Source: DASRDU01 sp046331565 (GTDB taxonomy: Bacteria; Acidobacteriota; Blastocatellia; RBC074). Taken from it: a stretch of DNA of 64,000 nt. Positions 62,322 through 64,000 of this stretch are shown in pieces. The stretch spans positions 620,001-684,000 of the forward strand of contig JAXLQP010000003.1 of NCBI GenBank assembly GCA_046331565.1. The letters are read 5' to 3'. Position numbers and translations under genes: made by a program. The notes under the pieces are model-generated. The model did not search any database and was not told the origin of the DNA. It was given only the letters and a program-made list of their open reading frames with translations. The stretch's first letter is position 1; each line of letters begins with the position of its first letter.

Positions 62322-63551
62322 TTACTCCAGCGGCCATTCACGTTCGATCAGTTGCAGGCAGATGCGCGCTGAACCGTCCGGCATCAGGTAACGGTTGGTG
62401 ATGACGGACAATGATTCAAAGCTGAATTTTGAGGCGGCGATTCTGACCAGATCAAATTCGGGCGGCATCTGCCGCGTTTTCACGCGCACGCCGCCGCGAC
62501 TGACATTTTCAGTGAAGCCCTGTTCTCTGGCGATGAACTTTTTATCTTCGGTCAGAAAATCAATCGTCACAGGTTCGACCCGGTTAATGCGCGGATGGCG
62601 GCGGCGGTTGGCTCCTGTCCATTGCCGGGTGCGGCATGCGGCCCAGGGTTTTTCGAGAAATCCTGACGGCGGATTCTCACCGATGAATTCCAGGCCGACG
62701 AGGCGTCGCCCGTCCTGCTGCGGCAGAATGCGGCGCACGAGCGCATAGACGCTGTAGGTCGTTTCGCTGAAGCCGTGCGAGCGCAGCTTGAGCGGCAGCG
62801 GCAGCGTCAGATGCAGAATCGTGTTGTGCATCACGCGCCGTCGCAGATGAAGCTGCAATCCGGTGCGGCTGACATCCACGCTCTCGGTCATCTCGTGCCA
62901 TTTGCCAGACTGCCGGTCAAAACCCATCACGCGCACGGGCAGGCCCATTTTGAACCGCTCGCTGCGGCGGCGGTTGCGTTCGTCTTCGCGGTCAGAAACA
63001 GAAAAAACTTCCTGGCGAACACCGACTTTTCTGATTTCCAGCACATCCGCCGGACTGTTTGACGGTGGCACTGGCGCAGCGGGCGCGGCAGTGGACGGGC
63101 GGGCGGGCGGCGCAGCGGGCGGACTGACACGCGGCGGAACCTCAGGCGCAGCGTTCACAGGCGGCGGTGCGGGTGCAGGTTGCGGGCGTGGCGGTGCGCT
63201 CTCGCCGCTCACCGTGCGGTCATATTCGTTCCGGCGACTGGTGACGGCGAGGGCCGTAAAGGATTGCGCGGTTCGTTCCAGCGCCCGATCCATGCGCTGC
63301 TGCGTTTCAGTCGGCAGCACGGCGAGCAGTTCGGCAACCGGAAAGAGAAAGCCGAGCGTCTGCCGGTAAGCGGTCAGAATGTTTTCGCGGGTGGCCGACT
63401 GGCTGAGGCCGAGGACCTGGTAATGTGTGGCGGCGTGTTCGATGCGTTCCAGCAAACGCTCAAGTTCCAGAAACCATGCGCTCATCTGCGCGGCAGGCAC
63501 ACTGTTGCCTGACACGGCGGATGGCGCTGAGTTGGGGGGATGGCTGGTCAT
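62322..63551 (-). CDS. PilZ-domain protein with J-domain-like N-terminus
   Basis: 409 residues. Residues ~30-110 resemble a J-domain without HPD (HYQVLGLSQSATRENILTAY). A Pro/Ala-rich linker (~115-175) follows. PilZ-like part: ERNRRRSERFKMGLPVRVMG (R-x3-R), SVDVSRTGLQLHLRR in the position of D/N-x-S-x2-G, which binds c-di-GMP in the family, then a second PilZ-like segment NRRRHPRINRVEPVTIDFLT with ENVSRGGVRVKT. The start at 63551 has no clear ribosome binding site. Its C-terminal region is paralogous to the next gene. Confidence 0.85.
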   Translation of the reverse strand: MTSHPPNSAPSAVSGNSVPAAQMSAWFLELERLLERIEHAATHYQVLGLSQSATRENILTAYRQTLGFLFPVAELLAVLPTETQQRMDRALERTAQSFTALAVTSRRNEYDRTVSGESAPPRPQPAPAPPPVNAAPEVPPRVSPPAAPPARPSTAAPAAPVPPSNSPADVLEIRKVGVRQEVFSVSDREDERNRRRSERFKMGLPVRVMGFDRQSGKWHEMTESVDVSRTGLQLHLRRRVMHNTILHLTLPLPLKLRSHGFSETTYSVYALVRRILPQQDGRRLVGLEFIGENPPSGFLEKPWAACRTRQWTGANRRRHPRINRVEPVTIDFLTEDKKFIAREQGFTENVSRGGVRVKTRQMPPEFDLVRIAASKFSFESLSVITNRYLMPDGSARICLQLIEREWPLE

Positions 63552-63603
63552 GTCAATTTCAGGCTGGCTGCGGGAAGCCAGCCCCGGTAAGAGTGCCTGA
63601 GTT

Positions 63604-64000
63604 TCAAATGGGCCACTGCTGTTCGATGAACTGCAGGCACAGCCGCTCCTGGCCGTCCTGACCGGCGAAACGATTGGTCACTACAGCCAGTGATTCAAAG
63701 CCGTGTTCTGCACAGTTCACACCAACCAGATCAAATTCATCAGGCATCGCGGCCACACGCACGCAGGCGCCGCCGCGACTGAGCGTTTCAGTCACTCCGG
63801 CGCAATGCGACAGCGGCATTCGCGTGTCAGTAAAGAAATCAAGCTGTATCTGCTCGGTGATTCTGAAGCGCGGAATCCGGCGACGCTCAGCGCCCTTCCA
63901 GCTTTCCGTGCGGAAGTAATTCCAGGGCTTGTCAAAATAACCGGCGGGCGGATTCTTGCCCAGAAACTCCAGGCCCACATCACGCACTCCGTCACCGCGC
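63604..64000 (-). CDS. PilZ-domain protein, partial (5' end beyond the window)
   Basis: The frame is open to the window edge (codons for DGVRDVGLEFLG before the in-frame ATG at 63987), so this is a C-terminal part. FDKPWNYFRTESWKGAERRR, IPRFRITEQIQLDFFTD and ETLSRGGACVRVAAMP parallel the C-terminal PilZ-like half of the gene at 62322-63551 (about half of the residues look alike), so the two are tandem paralogues. Confidence 0.85.
   Translation of the reverse strand, partial: RGDGVRDVGLEFLGKNPPAGYFDKPWNYFRTESWKGAERRRIPRFRITEQIQLDFFTDTRMPLSHCAGVTETLSRGGACVRVAAMPDEFDLVGVNCAEHGFESLAVVTNRFAGQDGQERLCLQFIEQQWPI

Overview
The window looks like chromosomal DNA of an acidobacterium, most likely of the class Blastocatellia. 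Three things point there: two secreted proteins with the C-terminal domain typical of Solibacter-type Acidobacteria (genes ending at 3225 and 58234), a VWFA protein of the Acidobacteria-type family, and a TPR-CHAT protein beside an ECF sigma factor and a membrane anti-sigma factor. Coding density is high and most genes are GC-rich. No rRNA, tRNA, CRISPR array or transposase gene was seen. The assignment rests on gene content only.

Layout. 1-5.2 kb: a large secreted glycosidase-like protein, a Tat-exported TIM-barrel isomerase-like protein and an outer-membrane-type protein. 5.3-18.4 kb (minus strand): a nitrogen block with glnD-amtB-glnB (uridylyltransferase, ammonium channel, PII), ilvE, and gltB/gltD. 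The two glutamate synthase genes are separated by an ORF6N gene that carries an in-frame stop. 18.5-28 kb: a VWFA protein facing a subtilase with a perfect GIILAD repeat tail, an orphan ABC permease, an NHL-repeat protein, a class A beta-lactamase-like enzyme, RidA and a prepilin peptidase. 28-35.5 kb: sugar and envelope genes (GT4, GT2, glucose-1-phosphate cytidylyltransferase, CDP-glucose 4,6-dehydratase-like enzyme), with a translationally coupled minus-strand operon that ends in a PCYCGC-type lipoprotein. 35.5-43.3 kb: a second ABC permease, a four-PAS histidine kinase with response regulator and Hpt protein, a TPR protein, and two small genes including a YwbE homologue. 43.5-58.9 kb: TPR-CHAT, ECF sigma/anti-sigma, secreted proteases and a PEGA protein. 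59-64 kb: RNase Z, LolA, a HAD phosphatase, a J-domain protein and two PilZ proteins.

Most notable. (1) The PCYCGC lipoprotein is interrupted by UGA exactly where the family has the first Cys of a C-x-x-C. The frame continues for 40 family-like codons, and a strong hairpin with bacterial SECIS geometry follows the UGA, so this is a candidate selenoprotein (32149-32670). (2) Three copies of a bipartite motif with identical spacing (TGTGATGTTTT-N12-CAGT-N-[CT]G[AG]GGTGA) lie before the anti-sigma gene, a secreted protein and a metallopeptidase, a probable ECF regulon signature. (3) Many intergenic regions hold long, often perfect inverted repeats of several sequence families. One family also lies in frame inside the CHAT protein.

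How the genes may work together. GlnD, GlnB and AmtB form a nitrogen sensing and uptake module next to glutamate synthase and a glutamate-linked transaminase. The GT/RfbF/dehydratase genes suggest synthesis of a CDP-6-deoxyhexose for a surface glycan. The CHAT/sigma/anti-sigma/protease block looks like an envelope-responsive regulon, which is inference.
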